Source: Chitinophagaceae bacterium C216 (lineage in GTDB: Bacteria > Bacteroidota > Bacteroidia > Chitinophagales > Chitinophagaceae). Taken from it: a stretch of 64,000 nucleotides of DNA. The stretch is from NCBI GenBank assembly GCA_028485475.2, contig CP144143.1:2728001-2792000 (forward strand), given 5' to 3'. Made by a program: the position numbers and the translations under genes. The notes under the pieces were generated by a model. It was not told the DNA's origin, did not search any database, and was given only the letters and a program-made list of their open reading frames with translations. Each line of letters begins with the position of its first letter. The stretch's first letter is position 1. Shown piece by piece: positions 35,165 through 44,718 of this stretch.

Positions 35165-35172
35165 TAAATTTG
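35165..35172 (+). promoter_or_regulatory. Predicted -7 box of tRNA-Pro
   Basis: TAAATTTG lies 32 bp before the tRNA; a TTG at 35140-35142 is 22 bp upstream. A CTCGAG repeat follows at 35181-35197. Confidence 0.45.
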
Positions 35173-35203
35173 CTCCCCGCTCGAGTTACCCTCGAGTAGG
35201 GAT

Positions 35204-35278
35204 CGGGATGTAGCTCAGTCCGGTTAGAGTACACGTCTGGGGGGCGTGTGGTCGCTAGTTCGAATCTAGTCATCCCGA
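35204..35278 (+). tRNA. tRNA-Pro (anticodon GGG)
   Basis: The acceptor stem CGGGATG pairs with CATCCCG; the D arm is GCTC/GAGT-like; the anticodon stem CACGT pairs with GCGTG around loop CTGGGGG (anticodon GGG); the T arm is GCTAG-TTCGAAT-CTAGT. The CCA tail is not encoded. Its 3' end is repeated at 37418-37430. Confidence 0.92.
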
Positions 35279-35279
35279 C
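35267..35279. repeat. Direct repeat, tRNA-Pro 3' end (left copy)
   Basis: TAGTCATCCCGAC is the last part of tRNA-Pro and is repeated exactly at 37418-37430. This fits an attachment-site duplication. Confidence 0.7.
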
Positions 35280-35551
35280 TATTAGCATTGATTACCAATG
35301 TTTTACAAAAGTAGGTAGCAATTTAGGTTGTAATTTCAATCATAATTGCTACCTTTTTGCATTTCTTATGGCTTCCATCAAACATTTATAGCAATACTCT
35401 TTCTTTGAAAAGTAGAATTTTATTTACAACATCAAAGTAACAATGCGTTTTTCCTGTGGGATTATTGTCCTTTTTGTCCTTTTCTCGCACACGTATAAAA
35501 AGATGGTCAAGGGAGAGGCATCACAGCCTATTTTCTATTAAACCCAAACTC
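35280..35551. other. Gene-poor stretch inside the tRNA-Pro islet
   Basis: I see no convincing gene here; only short AT-rich frames. It joins the TonB fragment to the tRNA. Confidence 0.4.
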
Positions 35552-35740
35552 TTATTTTACTATAAATTTTACAGGCAATTTCCGAAAGGATTTTACTTCT
35601 CTACCGTTTTGAATGGCTGGTTTCCATCTCCCGGATTTCTTAATTACCCGAATTGCTTCCTGCTCCATCCCATACCCTAAACTTGTTAAAGGTTTAACGT
35701 CAGAAACGTTGCCGCCTTTGTAGGAATTGAAATTGCACAT
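35552..35740 (-). pseudogene. TonB C-terminal domain fragment
   Basis: The 62-residue frame reads like the end of an energy-transducing TonB: NVSDVKPLTSLGYGMEQEAI, then IQNGREVKSFRKLPVKF. The membrane helix and Pro-rich linker are absent, so this is a truncated remnant. Confidence 0.65.
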
Positions 35741-35900
35741 TTAAATTCTTTCTCCTAAGGTAGGGAAGAAAATAAAAAATATGGGCTTTCGTTTTTTTTG
35801 ATATTACCCTTAACTTTATTTCCTAAAAACACTGCATGAGGGTATAGATTATATTATTACTACTCGCTCTCATTTTTAGCAATCAAAATTTATACGCATA

Positions 35901-36596
35901 ATGAAAAAAATATTTATTATTCTGTTGGTAATATGCTCGTTTTATGCTTGTACAAACAATAACTACAAATATGTAGATAGCAATGGTAAATCCGAAACAA
36001 TTGAAGCCACAAACGACAAGGAGGCATATTCACTGGCTGTTCGGAAATTCAATTCAGACAAAATGATACATTCAAAAATATCAAAATCGCTTGGACTACA
36101 GGATGACGGTCCGATTTCTTTTGACTTGTACAACTCAAAAGGCGACAGGGTTTTTGAAATTGTTAATGAAGATAGTATTAAGGCACATGTGTCTAAAGTA
36201 GTTGACAAAGTAACGCAACCCATTGATGAGATTGTCAAAAACTCAATTTTTAGTGATACAGCAAAACTAAAAGATGCACCAATTAAGGTTACAAAGGCAA
36301 GATTTTATCAAGAAGAGTATTCTAACTTTAAAGGCGTGTCTTTAACATTTAAGAATATTTCATCTAAAAAAGTTACCGCAATACGATTTAAGTGGTATGG
36401 AGAAAATGCATTTGGTGAACCTGCTGACGCAGGTGGTTTTAACGGATGGGGCGGAGGTTTTACAGATAAATCTCTATCCCCGGGAAGGTCAATGACATTG
36501 CAATGGAATGTCTTAAGTCGTGATGGTAAAAAAATAATAGTTGCCTATCCAACAGAAGTTGTCTTTGAAGATGGAGGAAAATGGGCGATTGAATGA
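35901..36596 (+). CDS. Lipoprotein with a FxLYD-like domain
   Basis: A 231-residue predicted lipoprotein (signal peptide ending in SFYAC). The C-terminal half (about residues 130-230) is beta-rich, with the motif VSLTFKNISSKKVTAIRFKW and WNVLSRDGKKI, like secreted FxLYD-type domains. The function is unknown. It lies within the tRNA-Pro islet. Confidence 0.6.
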   Translation: MKKIFIILLVICSFYACTNNNYKYVDSNGKSETIEATNDKEAYSLAVRKFNSDKMIHSKISKSLGLQDDGPISFDLYNSKGDRVFEIVNEDSIKAHVSKVVDKVTQPIDEIVKNSIFSDTAKLKDAPIKVTKARFYQEEYSNFKGVSLTFKNISSKKVTAIRFKWYGENAFGEPADAGGFNGWGGGFTDKSLSPGRSMTLQWNVLSRDGKKIIVAYPTEVVFEDGGKWAIE

Positions 36597-36661
36597 TTTT
36601 AAATAAAAAAATCATGATAAGTGAATATAGATAAAACAGAACCTTATTATTTATAAAGAAA

Positions 36662-36685
36662 AAGCGAAGCATTTACACTTCGCTT
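36662..36685 (-). terminator. Hairpin terminator in the islet
   Basis: AAGCGAAG pairs with CTTCGCTT; on the minus strand a T-rich run follows. It lies between the convergent genes ending at 36596 and 36704. Confidence 0.65.
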
Positions 36686-36703
36686 ACAAAACAGAACAGA
36701 TAT

Positions 36704-37219
36704 TTACAAAAGTACTACTTCGTCATTAACAGGCTGCCTACCATTACGGAAACCGGATAAGATACTTTCAAACGCCTTACTATTCTGTTCCCGATATTCA
36801 TCTTCTGTTAAATAATCTAATCTTTCACCGAATGAGCTGTTAAGTTGCTTTAGTGCCAATTGCTCGGCTTTAATACCACCTAAAATAATAACAGATAATT
36901 CGGATAGCCTGTACCATTGCTCAAGTTGCCAAACTGTTAGATATTCTTTAAAGGCATCCCGTAAATGTGCAGGTATTCGGGAATGGTTTGTAAACTCCAT
37001 GTCAGTTGCCTGCAAAAACAGGTCGCTAATGGCTGCGGTAGTTCCAGTATCAGCGTTAATGTATGTATCAAAAAGCCTGTAAGTAAAAACATCATGCGTA
37101 AAATATAAAGCATTTGCATCCGCAGCAGGAAGATATTTGCCTGTGGGTAACAATTTGCAGGGCTTTATTTCTTTATCATGAACCTTTTGTAAATATTGTA
37201 TTTTTTGCTCTCGTGTCAT
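36704..37219 (-). CDS. Hypothetical protein of the tRNA-Pro islet
   Basis: A 171-residue soluble protein with no family I know. It begins MTREQKIQYLQKVHDKEIKP and has a mostly helical middle. It overlaps the stop of the 37216-37410 frame (ATGA), so they are coupled. Confidence 0.55.
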   Translation of the reverse strand: MTREQKIQYLQKVHDKEIKPCKLLPTGKYLPAADANALYFTHDVFTYRLFDTYINADTGTTAAISDLFLQATDMEFTNHSRIPAHLRDAFKEYLTVWQLEQWYRLSELSVIILGGIKAEQLALKQLNSSFGERLDYLTEDEYREQNSKAFESILSGFRNGRQPVNDEVVLL

Positions 37220-37410
37220 GGTTGCAAGTTTAGGGCTAAATGTATTTTTGTTGCGTGTGGCGCATCTACTGGTGTAACCTCAATAGCCGCTAGCAATGTA
37301 CCATCGTAGATAAACTGAACATTAGGTATTGCTGCCAATTGCTGCCAGTGCATTGAAACTCCGTTACACTCGTAACGCTGGTATGCCTGTAAATCCTCAT
37401 CTATTGGCAA
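37216..37410 (-). CDS. Hypothetical protein of the tRNA-Pro islet, upstream partner
   Basis: A 64-residue frame starting at TTG (37410); the frame is open upstream through the right attachment-like repeat, so its true start may have been changed by integration. Beta-rich segment VQFIYDGTLLAAIEVTP. It is coupled to the following gene. Confidence 0.45.
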   Translation of the reverse strand: MPIDEDLQAYQRYECNGVSMHWQQLAAIPNVQFIYDGTLLAAIEVTPVDAPHATKIHLALNLQP

Positions 37411-37417
37411 AGTTGTG

Positions 37418-37430
37418 TAGTCATCCCGAC
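37418..37430. repeat. Direct repeat, right copy of tRNA-Pro 3' end
   Basis: TAGTCATCCCGAC, identical to 35267-35279, and followed by a tRNA-style terminator at 37441. Confidence 0.7.
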
Positions 37431-37440
37431 CAACATATTA

Positions 37441-37471
37441 AAAGCCATGATTTTATGATCATGGCTTTTTT
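37441..37471 (+). terminator. Terminator, probably the original one of tRNA-Pro
   Basis: AAAGCCATGAT pairs with ATCATGGCTTT, then a T-run. It lies 10 bp after the right repeat copy, where the tRNA terminator would be without the islet. Confidence 0.75.
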
Positions 37472-37632
37472 GTTTAGTACAGAGTGTACATCACTAATTT
37501 TTTGAGTTGGCTTTGTCGAAGATTATTATTTAAAACTTTATTTAACAAATCCTTCTTAAGATTCTGCGACAGCCCCTTAAATGGAAGGTATGCATATCGA
37601 AGAGATATCTATGGTCACTTTTAGAATACCTA

Positions 37633-38898
37633 TTATTTAAAATATCCAAACAACAAATATGCAATTACTAGCGTAATAATAATATTAAAACCCTGAGCAC
37701 CTAAGAAGGCTAATAAAGGCTTTCTGTTTTGCTTGCCGAAAATATCCTTAAAGCTGGTTTCAAGGCCAATACAGGTAAAAGCTAATGAAAACCAAAATCC
37801 TTGAATATTTTTTAACTGAGGTTTAATGCTTTCGGTAACATCGGGCGCTACCAGAAAAGAGAATACAAGAGATACAATTACAAATCCCAATACGAACTTG
37901 GGGAAGCGCTCCCAGATCACTTTTAAAGTAGGTTTTTGCTCCTGCTCTACCTCTTTCTTGGTATAAGACCAATACACAGATATGGCAAATGCTGCAATTC
38001 CCAACAATACATTCTGAGAAAATTTTACAATAGTACTTATCTTCAAAGCCGTTTCACCTACCAATGTGCCGGAAGCCACCACGGCACCTGTTGTATCAAT
38101 GGTTCCTCCCAACCAGGCTCCGGTTATTTCCTCACTCAGTCCTAACTGATGAGCTATCCACGGCATAAATATCATCATCGGTACAGCGGTTATCAATACC
38201 AGCGATACAACTACTGATAATTTCTTCGGGTCGCCTTTAATGGCACCGGATGTTGCTATAGCTGCCGAAACGCCGCATATGGATACTGCACTGGACAGCA
38301 TCATGGTGAGCTCATTATCTACCTTCATCTTCTTACAAAGCCAGAAGGAGAAATACCATACTGATAATACTACCAGCAATGACTGAATCAACCCCAAGGA
38401 ACCGGCCTTAAGAATATCAGAAAAAATAACACTGATTCCCAGCAATACCAATCCTATTTTCACAAAGAATTCAGAAGACAATGACTCAGAAAACCACTCA
38501 GGTAATTTAATAAAATTCCGCACAATCAACCCCAAAAACAAACAAAAGATTACTGTTTCCAGATTTAAGGATTTAATGCCTTCAAAACCACCCGCTAAGG
38601 AAGCCAGCAACGTCAGTACATAAACTACAGGAAAGCTTTTCGCCACACCCGATATATCTTTACCGGTGATGCGAGCGCCTAAGAGCGCAAAAGCATAAAA
38701 AAATAAAAAGTAGAGCAAAATGTTTTTGAGATTTACTGCAGCAAAAACTGCTTGAGCTAAATCACTTGCATTTTGCCACTTAAATGACGGAGACGGCAGA
38801 CCTAAACCTGCAATCGTAAGAATAATAATAGCAAATCCCAGCACAACTGCTGACCAATCATCTGTAAGTAAAAACCTGCGCTTAATTGTTTCTGTCAT
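37633..38898 (-). CDS. YeiH-family (Cons_hypoth698) putative sulphate exporter
   Basis: A 421-residue membrane protein with eleven to twelve helices and family motifs LGLIVRNFIKLPEWF, SAVSICGVSAAIATSGAIK and GGTIDTTGAVVASG. The family is proposed to export sulphate or related anions, without firm proof. The start overlaps the stop of the oxidoreductase gene (TAATG). Confidence 0.85.
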   Translation of the reverse strand: MTETIKRRFLLTDDWSAVVLGFAIIILTIAGLGLPSPSFKWQNASDLAQAVFAAVNLKNILLYFLFFYAFALLGARITGKDISGVAKSFPVVYVLTLLASLAGGFEGIKSLNLETVIFCLFLGLIVRNFIKLPEWFSESLSSEFFVKIGLVLLGISVIFSDILKAGSLGLIQSLLVVLSVWYFSFWLCKKMKVDNELTMMLSSAVSICGVSAAIATSGAIKGDPKKLSVVVSLVLITAVPMMIFMPWIAHQLGLSEEITGAWLGGTIDTTGAVVASGTLVGETALKISTIVKFSQNVLLGIAAFAISVYWSYTKKEVEQEQKPTLKVIWERFPKFVLGFVIVSLVFSFLVAPDVTESIKPQLKNIQGFWFSLAFTCIGLETSFKDIFGKQNRKPLLAFLGAQGFNIIITLVIAYLLFGYFK

Positions 38899-40340
38899 TA
38901 TAAATCAAGATTATCTTTTTTATGAAAAATATCTTTCAATACTGTTCTTGCAGCATGATAACCACACATGCCATGTACACCTCCACCCGGCGGAGTGGAG
39001 GAGGAAGATATAAAAATTTGTTTATCCGAAGTACGATAGGGCGTTAAACGAAAAGAAGGCCGCGTATACAATTGTGATAAGTTAATAATACCGCCGCCGA
39101 TATCCCCACCCACATAATTAGGATTGTACGATTCCATCTGGCGTGCATTCATCGTATGTCTAGCCAAAATTAGTTCCTTAAAACCGGGTGCAAATCTTTC
39201 TACCTGATTCTCTATCGCCGCAGTCATATCCTGGTTGGAGCCATGCGGAACATGACAATAGGCCCAAGCCGTATGCTGCCCATCAGGAGCCCGTTGCGGA
39301 TCCACAATACTTTGCTGCGCCAACAAAACAAAAGGCTTGGAAACAGCATGCCCCATTTCATTTTGCTTTTCAGAAAAACTAATCTCTTCAAAAGTACCTC
39401 CCAAATGCAAAGTAGCGGCTTGCCTGCACAATGTTGCCCCAAAAGGAATCGGTGCGCGCAACGCCCAATCTATTTTGAAAACGCCCATACCGTAGCGAAA
39501 CCGCTCCAACTGCCAGCGATAAAAAGAGGAGAAGCGATGTCCTGCAATACGCAACAGCTGACGCGGTGTCACATCAAAAACAAAAGCTTTTGCAGGAGGT
39601 AGCTCTTCAATCCGCTCTACCATCGTGCCCGTTTCAATAACACCTCCTAGTGACACAAAATAGTCGCTCAAGGCTTTAGCAATACTTTGCGAACCTCCCG
39701 CCGGCACAGGCCAACCTTTAATATGGGCTGCCGCATTCAGTACCAGCCCTATGGATGCTGTGGCCCAGCCATCCAAGGATCGAATGGAATGTCCGGCCAT
39801 GCCTGCCCATACGCCTCTAGCTTCGCGCGTAGCAAATCGCTTTACAATTTGCGAAGCAGGCTGTAAGGCCTTCAAACCAAATCCTGCTAGAGCAAAAGGA
39901 TCCTTGGGAAATCGCAGTGGTCGTAATAAATCATTAATAATACGTGGCCAGCGTTCTACCACCGACCCGATTAAATCAAGGTAAGCCTGCTTATCGGCTC
40001 CAAAAGATGCTGCTGTATCTTCCAAAGAGGCAACAATACCGGCAGCCTCCGTGGCACTAAAAGGATGTGCAAGTGTAACAGGAGAATGTAGATAACGTAA
40101 TCCGAACTGTTCTAAAGGAAGTGCAGCAAAAAAAGGCGAATGAATAGCCATGGGGTGCACAGCCGAACATACATCATGCAAAAAACCCGGCAGTGTGAGC
40201 TCCTTGGTTCTCAAGCCCCCTCCTACTTCATGCTGCCCTTCTATCAGCAACACCTCTACACCAGCCATTTGCAGCGTAATAGCTGCAGCCAAGCCGTTGG
40301 GCCCCGATCCCACTACAATTGCATCGAACGATTTATTCAT
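38898..40340 (-). CDS. FAD-dependent oxidoreductase (CrtI/phytoene-desaturase-like)
   Basis: A 480-residue enzyme with the dinucleotide motif VGSGPNGLAAAITLQMAG (residues 11-28) and the CrtI-like end GGGVHGMCGYHAARTVL. The substrate is unknown; such proteins are often misnamed phytoene dehydrogenase. It is 15 bp from the DoxX-like gene and coupled to YeiH. Confidence 0.85.
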   Translation of the reverse strand: MNKSFDAIVVGSGPNGLAAAITLQMAGVEVLLIEGQHEVGGGLRTKELTLPGFLHDVCSAVHPMAIHSPFFAALPLEQFGLRYLHSPVTLAHPFSATEAAGIVASLEDTAASFGADKQAYLDLIGSVVERWPRIINDLLRPLRFPKDPFALAGFGLKALQPASQIVKRFATREARGVWAGMAGHSIRSLDGWATASIGLVLNAAAHIKGWPVPAGGSQSIAKALSDYFVSLGGVIETGTMVERIEELPPAKAFVFDVTPRQLLRIAGHRFSSFYRWQLERFRYGMGVFKIDWALRAPIPFGATLCRQAATLHLGGTFEEISFSEKQNEMGHAVSKPFVLLAQQSIVDPQRAPDGQHTAWAYCHVPHGSNQDMTAAIENQVERFAPGFKELILARHTMNARQMESYNPNYVGGDIGGGIINLSQLYTRPSFRLTPYRTSDKQIFISSSSTPPGGGVHGMCGYHAARTVLKDIFHKKDNLDL

Positions 40341-40355
40341 TGTTGTTCAATCACT

Positions 40356-41984
40356 CTAATAACTACCAGCACTGAGCGTACTTTCCGACACCGCATACTT
40401 ACGGTCTACCCGATCCAGTACTACAAATATGGAATCTTTATCTTCATTAATCCCGCGCAGGTACACACGCTTGCCCCCATCCTCAGTTTGATAAGACAAT
40501 ATCATCTTTTGTCTTCCTTCATCTACGAGCCCTACACCAAATACCCTATTTCTGCGTGTGGAGGAAGCTCTAGGGTGAATAGTCTTATTTTCATCCCCGA
40601 TATTACGCAATGCCTCAATAGGAATCCAAAATTTAGAGGAATCTTTCACTACATATGCCGGATTGATAATATCATCACCTCCCCCTCGAGAATGAATCTT
40701 CTTCTTGGCCGTCATGATATTTTTATCTTGTAGATATAAAACCTGATTCACTGTATCGGCTAGATAATGAAACACACGTCGCCCGCCAGCAACACCGGAC
40801 ACTTCAAACGTTTTATTGATATCCTTCATGGGACCACCCCCACCATTTGAAAGCTCCAACGGCACCTTGCGGTTCTGTTTATATGCTAATGTACTCCATT
40901 TTTCAAATATTACTTCTTGCCAGCGCGTAGTATCGGTAGGATCCTCGGGGATGATGCGATCGTTAATTTTAAATTCCTTAACATGATAATAGCCGCGCAG
41001 TGTCTTTACCCCCGGTGAAGAGGGCTGCTTATAAGGATCGTAGAGATAGTTCATCCACTGCAAGTAGAAAAGTACAATCAAAAACAAAAATACTAGCAGA
41101 CTTTTAATGCCTATCCTTAACCAACGTTGCCATTTTTCTGAAAAATTTGGAACTATATCAATAGGCGTTACATCCTGCTTCAGAATAAGCAGTCTGTAAA
41201 CACGTGGAATGTAATAAGCTAGTACAAAAGAGCCCAACAGCACAAAGTAAGAAGCATACACATGTACACCTCCATCATATCCCAAATTTACAACCGTAAT
41301 AGAAGCCAAAGCCCCAATTAGCAAAGCTGCACCAAAGGCGGTTGTTTTTCGAAACAATAGAAAAGCCCCCGCCGCTACTTCCACAACTCCCGTAAAAACC
41401 TGATACCAAGGTACGATACCTATCGAAAGCCAGAATACCTTGTGCCCGGTAAGATCCCCAAAATTATTGTTGAGCAGGCTAATGGAAGGATAAGGCATCT
41501 GTACCGGAAATAATTTGGTGAATCCAAATCCAATAATACCAATGCCTGCTCGATATCTTACAATGGCCTGAAGCCAGTAATAGGCAATATTGTAGCTTTT
41601 TCTCTTATTATCAACCCACCCCCATATTAGACCTATTACAATAGCAATGCCGAGGATAGCGACCCAATTAGACCATGATGCCAGCCCCCATCTTCCACTT
41701 TCACTTCGAACCGTCCAGATACTTATGGGGTTGAAACGGGCGACATCATATAAATCACGATAATGTAAGTGTGTCCAGTCGATATTGAAAACCGTTTTAT
41801 ACCAACTTGCAGAACCCGGAATACACATAATAATAAAGAAAACAAATGCAATTCTGAACGCTGTTTTCTGAAGCGGGCTCCATATATAGGGATACTTATT
41901 GGCGTCTGCAAGAGACTCCGTATGGGTGCTCCCATTAGCATCTGTAGCAGGCGAAGTTTGTAAGTCAGTTAATACGTTTGCCAT
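40356..41984 (-). CDS. DoxX-like membrane protein with soluble C-terminal domain
   Basis: A 542-residue protein with about eight membrane helices in residues 40-300 (region AGIGIIGFGFTKLFPVQMPY and FTGVVEVAAGAFLLFRKTTA) and a soluble C-terminal part of about 230 residues. It is a paralogue of the next gene. DoxX-like helices occur in quinone-linked oxidations and sulphur metabolism, but here it is uncharacterised. Confidence 0.7.
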   Translation of the reverse strand: MANVLTDLQTSPATDANGSTHTESLADANKYPYIWSPLQKTAFRIAFVFFIIMCIPGSASWYKTVFNIDWTHLHYRDLYDVARFNPISIWTVRSESGRWGLASWSNWVAILGIAIVIGLIWGWVDNKRKSYNIAYYWLQAIVRYRAGIGIIGFGFTKLFPVQMPYPSISLLNNNFGDLTGHKVFWLSIGIVPWYQVFTGVVEVAAGAFLLFRKTTAFGAALLIGALASITVVNLGYDGGVHVYASYFVLLGSFVLAYYIPRVYRLLILKQDVTPIDIVPNFSEKWQRWLRIGIKSLLVFLFLIVLFYLQWMNYLYDPYKQPSSPGVKTLRGYYHVKEFKINDRIIPEDPTDTTRWQEVIFEKWSTLAYKQNRKVPLELSNGGGGPMKDINKTFEVSGVAGGRRVFHYLADTVNQVLYLQDKNIMTAKKKIHSRGGGDDIINPAYVVKDSSKFWIPIEALRNIGDENKTIHPRASSTRRNRVFGVGLVDEGRQKMILSYQTEDGGKRVYLRGINEDKDSIFVVLDRVDRKYAVSESTLSAGSY

Positions 41985-42008
41985 AGCATGTTATAATAAG
42001 GTGAGTAA

Positions 42009-43325
42009 TTAAAGTGTTTGTGGCTTGCGTCGGCCTTCAATTAGCAGATATTTTTTAGGATTTTTTGTAAGCACAGTATATATAGAATCAGTATTGTTAA
42101 TCCTGCCCTGCAAGATTATCATATTAGTATCCGGTCGTGCGTAATGCAATGTAAAAGTATCGGCAGGATAATGTGCATTTTTATTGTGCAAGTGCAATAA
42201 TTGCTGTATACTGTCTACTGTGTAGGCATAAAAATGACGTCTGATGGTTCCCTGCGATTCATATTTTTTATCCCAATCTATAGGACTTACCTGCTCAACG
42301 TTATTGGAATCAATGATAACATCTCGATTAGACTTAATACTCAACGTAGCCCATTCTTCAAATACCACCTGTTGCCAACGAATCGGGTCCAAACTATTAT
42401 AAGGCAGCGTATCATTATTAATACTGAAATGGGCTACATTGTATACACCGGCTACATCGGGCAGACCTTTTGCAATGGGTATATTATGTGGGTTCTTTTT
42501 ATACCCCTGATAGGTTTTAAATCCGTAAAATATCAAGATAAAAAAGATGAAAACACCTTTCAACACCCATCGCCAAACTTTAAATTGTGGTTTTATGATG
42601 GGGAGAAAACGATCTGCAATAGCCTTCCTTCCCCACACCACCACATTAAAGATCCTTTGAGCATCATAAGCAAACAACACCAACGCCAGTAGCACTAAGA
42701 ACAATGAGTAGCCAACCTCTCCACCTTCATAAGCCAGATTAGAGAACAATACATTTCCCGTAAACAATAAAACAATAAAAGCGCCTATAGCCGTTGTACG
42801 CCGCCAAAGCAATAACACAGCAGCCACCAACTCTACCCAACCCAAGAAAATTTGATACAACGGGGCGGTTCCTAAACTTACGGAAAACAACTGCCAAGTA
42901 GTAAATTCACCATACTGTGTATTGAGTTGACTGAGAGTAGGAAAAGGCGATTGTAACGGGAAGATTTTAATAAATGCATAAGCAGTCAGAGCAAATGCCA
43001 GTCGATACCTCAGTAACACACGCAACCAGTAATAAAGCTGAGCATATTCTTTGGCTTGTTTATCGATAGCAGACCAAACGATTGCTCCGATTACTGATAA
43101 GGCAACAATAAGAAACCAGTTATACAAAGGACTCGACGATATAAACTCAGGATAATAATGAGCCAGTCTAAAAATATCTCCGTAATAAATCGCTCCTAAA
43201 CGAATAGCAAATACATCTTTGTAAAACTTATAGTCCAGTTGCAGCACCTGAAGCAAAAAATAGATAAAGAAAAATCTAAACAGCCATTGGGTTGTAGTGG
43301 ACCACTGATTACTTGCAGGAGACAT
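42009..43325 (-). CDS. DoxX-like membrane protein, second paralogue
   Basis: A 438-residue paralogue of the 40356-41984 gene, with the same order of helices (AYAFIKIFPLQSPFP, LGWVELVAAVLLLWRRTTA) and a soluble end. The two are separated by 24 bp. The pair likely forms a membrane complex with the downstream oxidoreductase. Confidence 0.7.
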   Translation of the reverse strand: MSPASNQWSTTTQWLFRFFFIYFLLQVLQLDYKFYKDVFAIRLGAIYYGDIFRLAHYYPEFISSSPLYNWFLIVALSVIGAIVWSAIDKQAKEYAQLYYWLRVLLRYRLAFALTAYAFIKIFPLQSPFPTLSQLNTQYGEFTTWQLFSVSLGTAPLYQIFLGWVELVAAVLLLWRRTTAIGAFIVLLFTGNVLFSNLAYEGGEVGYSLFLVLLALVLFAYDAQRIFNVVVWGRKAIADRFLPIIKPQFKVWRWVLKGVFIFFILIFYGFKTYQGYKKNPHNIPIAKGLPDVAGVYNVAHFSINNDTLPYNSLDPIRWQQVVFEEWATLSIKSNRDVIIDSNNVEQVSPIDWDKKYESQGTIRRHFYAYTVDSIQQLLHLHNKNAHYPADTFTLHYARPDTNMIILQGRINNTDSIYTVLTKNPKKYLLIEGRRKPQTL

Positions 43326-43353
43326 AGCTTTTGATTTTAGGATTAAAGATTGA

Positions 43354-44700
43354 TTAATATCCCGGATTCGGGGTTAACGCAGGATCTACTAATAACTGAG
43401 CAATAGGAATAGGAAGTACATATTTGTTCGGATCCGTAACGTTCAATACAGCACCTACTCTCCCGGTGCGCACGAGATCAAACCAGTAATGCGGCTCAAA
43501 AGCAAACTCATAATGCTTTTCCTTTTCTATCGCCAATAATAATTCCTGCTCGTCTGATAAAGCAAGTGGCAGCAGTTCTGCCCTATCCCTCACTGCATTT
43601 AAATCCGCCAGAGCCAAACTACGCTTGCCCGCCTGATGTGCTCTAGCTTCTGCCCTAATCAGGTACATTTCTGCAATACGCAGAATGTAAGAAGGATCTA
43701 CCGCCGGAGTTCTGTAGTAAAGATTCCCATACCATGAACCATCATTCGATTGAGCCACCAAGGCTTTTCGACCACCGCCAATAGCGGGATCGGTAATCTG
43801 TTGTATAAATGCATCGCTGGGATACCATCTTCTCACTCCACCGTTGGCCGGAGGTTGCCAAGCAGTGCGATGGTTATTAGGATTGGCAGCATTGTAAGTG
43901 GTTTCAAGGATAGATTCACGGGTACCCACTACATTGTTGGCAAACCAACTGCTATAAGGTTTGATAAGCTCGTATTGCGAATCATCAATAAGCTTTGTCG
44001 CATAATTTTCTGCCTCAGCCCATTGTTGTTGGTATAAGTAATAACGTGCTTTTAAGGCCCACACGGTCTTTTTAGTAGCGCGCACTCTGTTGGTCGTTTC
44101 CGGAAGACGCTGCTCTGCTTCATTTAAATCGCTTAACACCTGAGCATAGGTATCTTGCAAACTACTACGCGGAATACCTTTACTAGCATCCAGCGATTCG
44201 GTGGGCTCCAAAATCAACTGTACACCACCCCATACACGTGCCAAATCGAAGTAAGCCAACGCGCGAATAAAATATGCTTCACCAGTTATCTGATCTCTTT
44301 TAGTATCATTAATAACGTCATCAGGAAGCGCGGGAACTTTTTTGATAACATGATTAGCCCTGTTGATGGTTCTGTAAATAGCCACCCATACGTTATTCAC
44401 TTCTTCATTATCCGCGCGTACATCGCGCTGAATAAACTCTCGATTTACTGTACGTGAATCGCCCCACTCCAGATCACCCCCACGTAAGTACGTAGTAAAT
44501 TGAAATGTTTGTCCATAATAACCAGCACTAGCCAATGCCTCATACACACCATTCAAAGCTGTATTAGCTGAGGTTTCATCTACAATCGTAACAGCATCGG
44601 AGGTGTTGTCCTTGGGTTCTACATTCAAAAATTTACTGCATGACAATAATGCACCCAAGAACGGTATCAATACAATCTGATATATATATTTCGCTTTCAT
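43354..44700 (-). CDS. SusD/RagB-family outer-membrane lipoprotein
   Basis: A 448-residue SusD-like lipoprotein with lipobox ALLSC (Cys 21), start region FLNVEPKDNTSD, and the TPR-like fold; the end ALTPNPGY is typical. It caps the SusC transporter and binds the ligand at the cell surface. It is 18 bp downstream of susC. The ligand is not known. Confidence 0.92.
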   Translation of the reverse strand: MKAKYIYQIVLIPFLGALLSCSKFLNVEPKDNTSDAVTIVDETSANTALNGVYEALASAGYYGQTFQFTTYLRGGDLEWGDSRTVNREFIQRDVRADNEEVNNVWVAIYRTINRANHVIKKVPALPDDVINDTKRDQITGEAYFIRALAYFDLARVWGGVQLILEPTESLDASKGIPRSSLQDTYAQVLSDLNEAEQRLPETTNRVRATKKTVWALKARYYLYQQQWAEAENYATKLIDDSQYELIKPYSSWFANNVVGTRESILETTYNAANPNNHRTAWQPPANGGVRRWYPSDAFIQQITDPAIGGGRKALVAQSNDGSWYGNLYYRTPAVDPSYILRIAEMYLIRAEARAHQAGKRSLALADLNAVRDRAELLPLALSDEQELLLAIEKEKHYEFAFEPHYWFDLVRTGRVGAVLNVTDPNKYVLPIPIAQLLVDPALTPNPGY

Positions 44701-44718
44701 GAAGTTTAATTTTTATAC

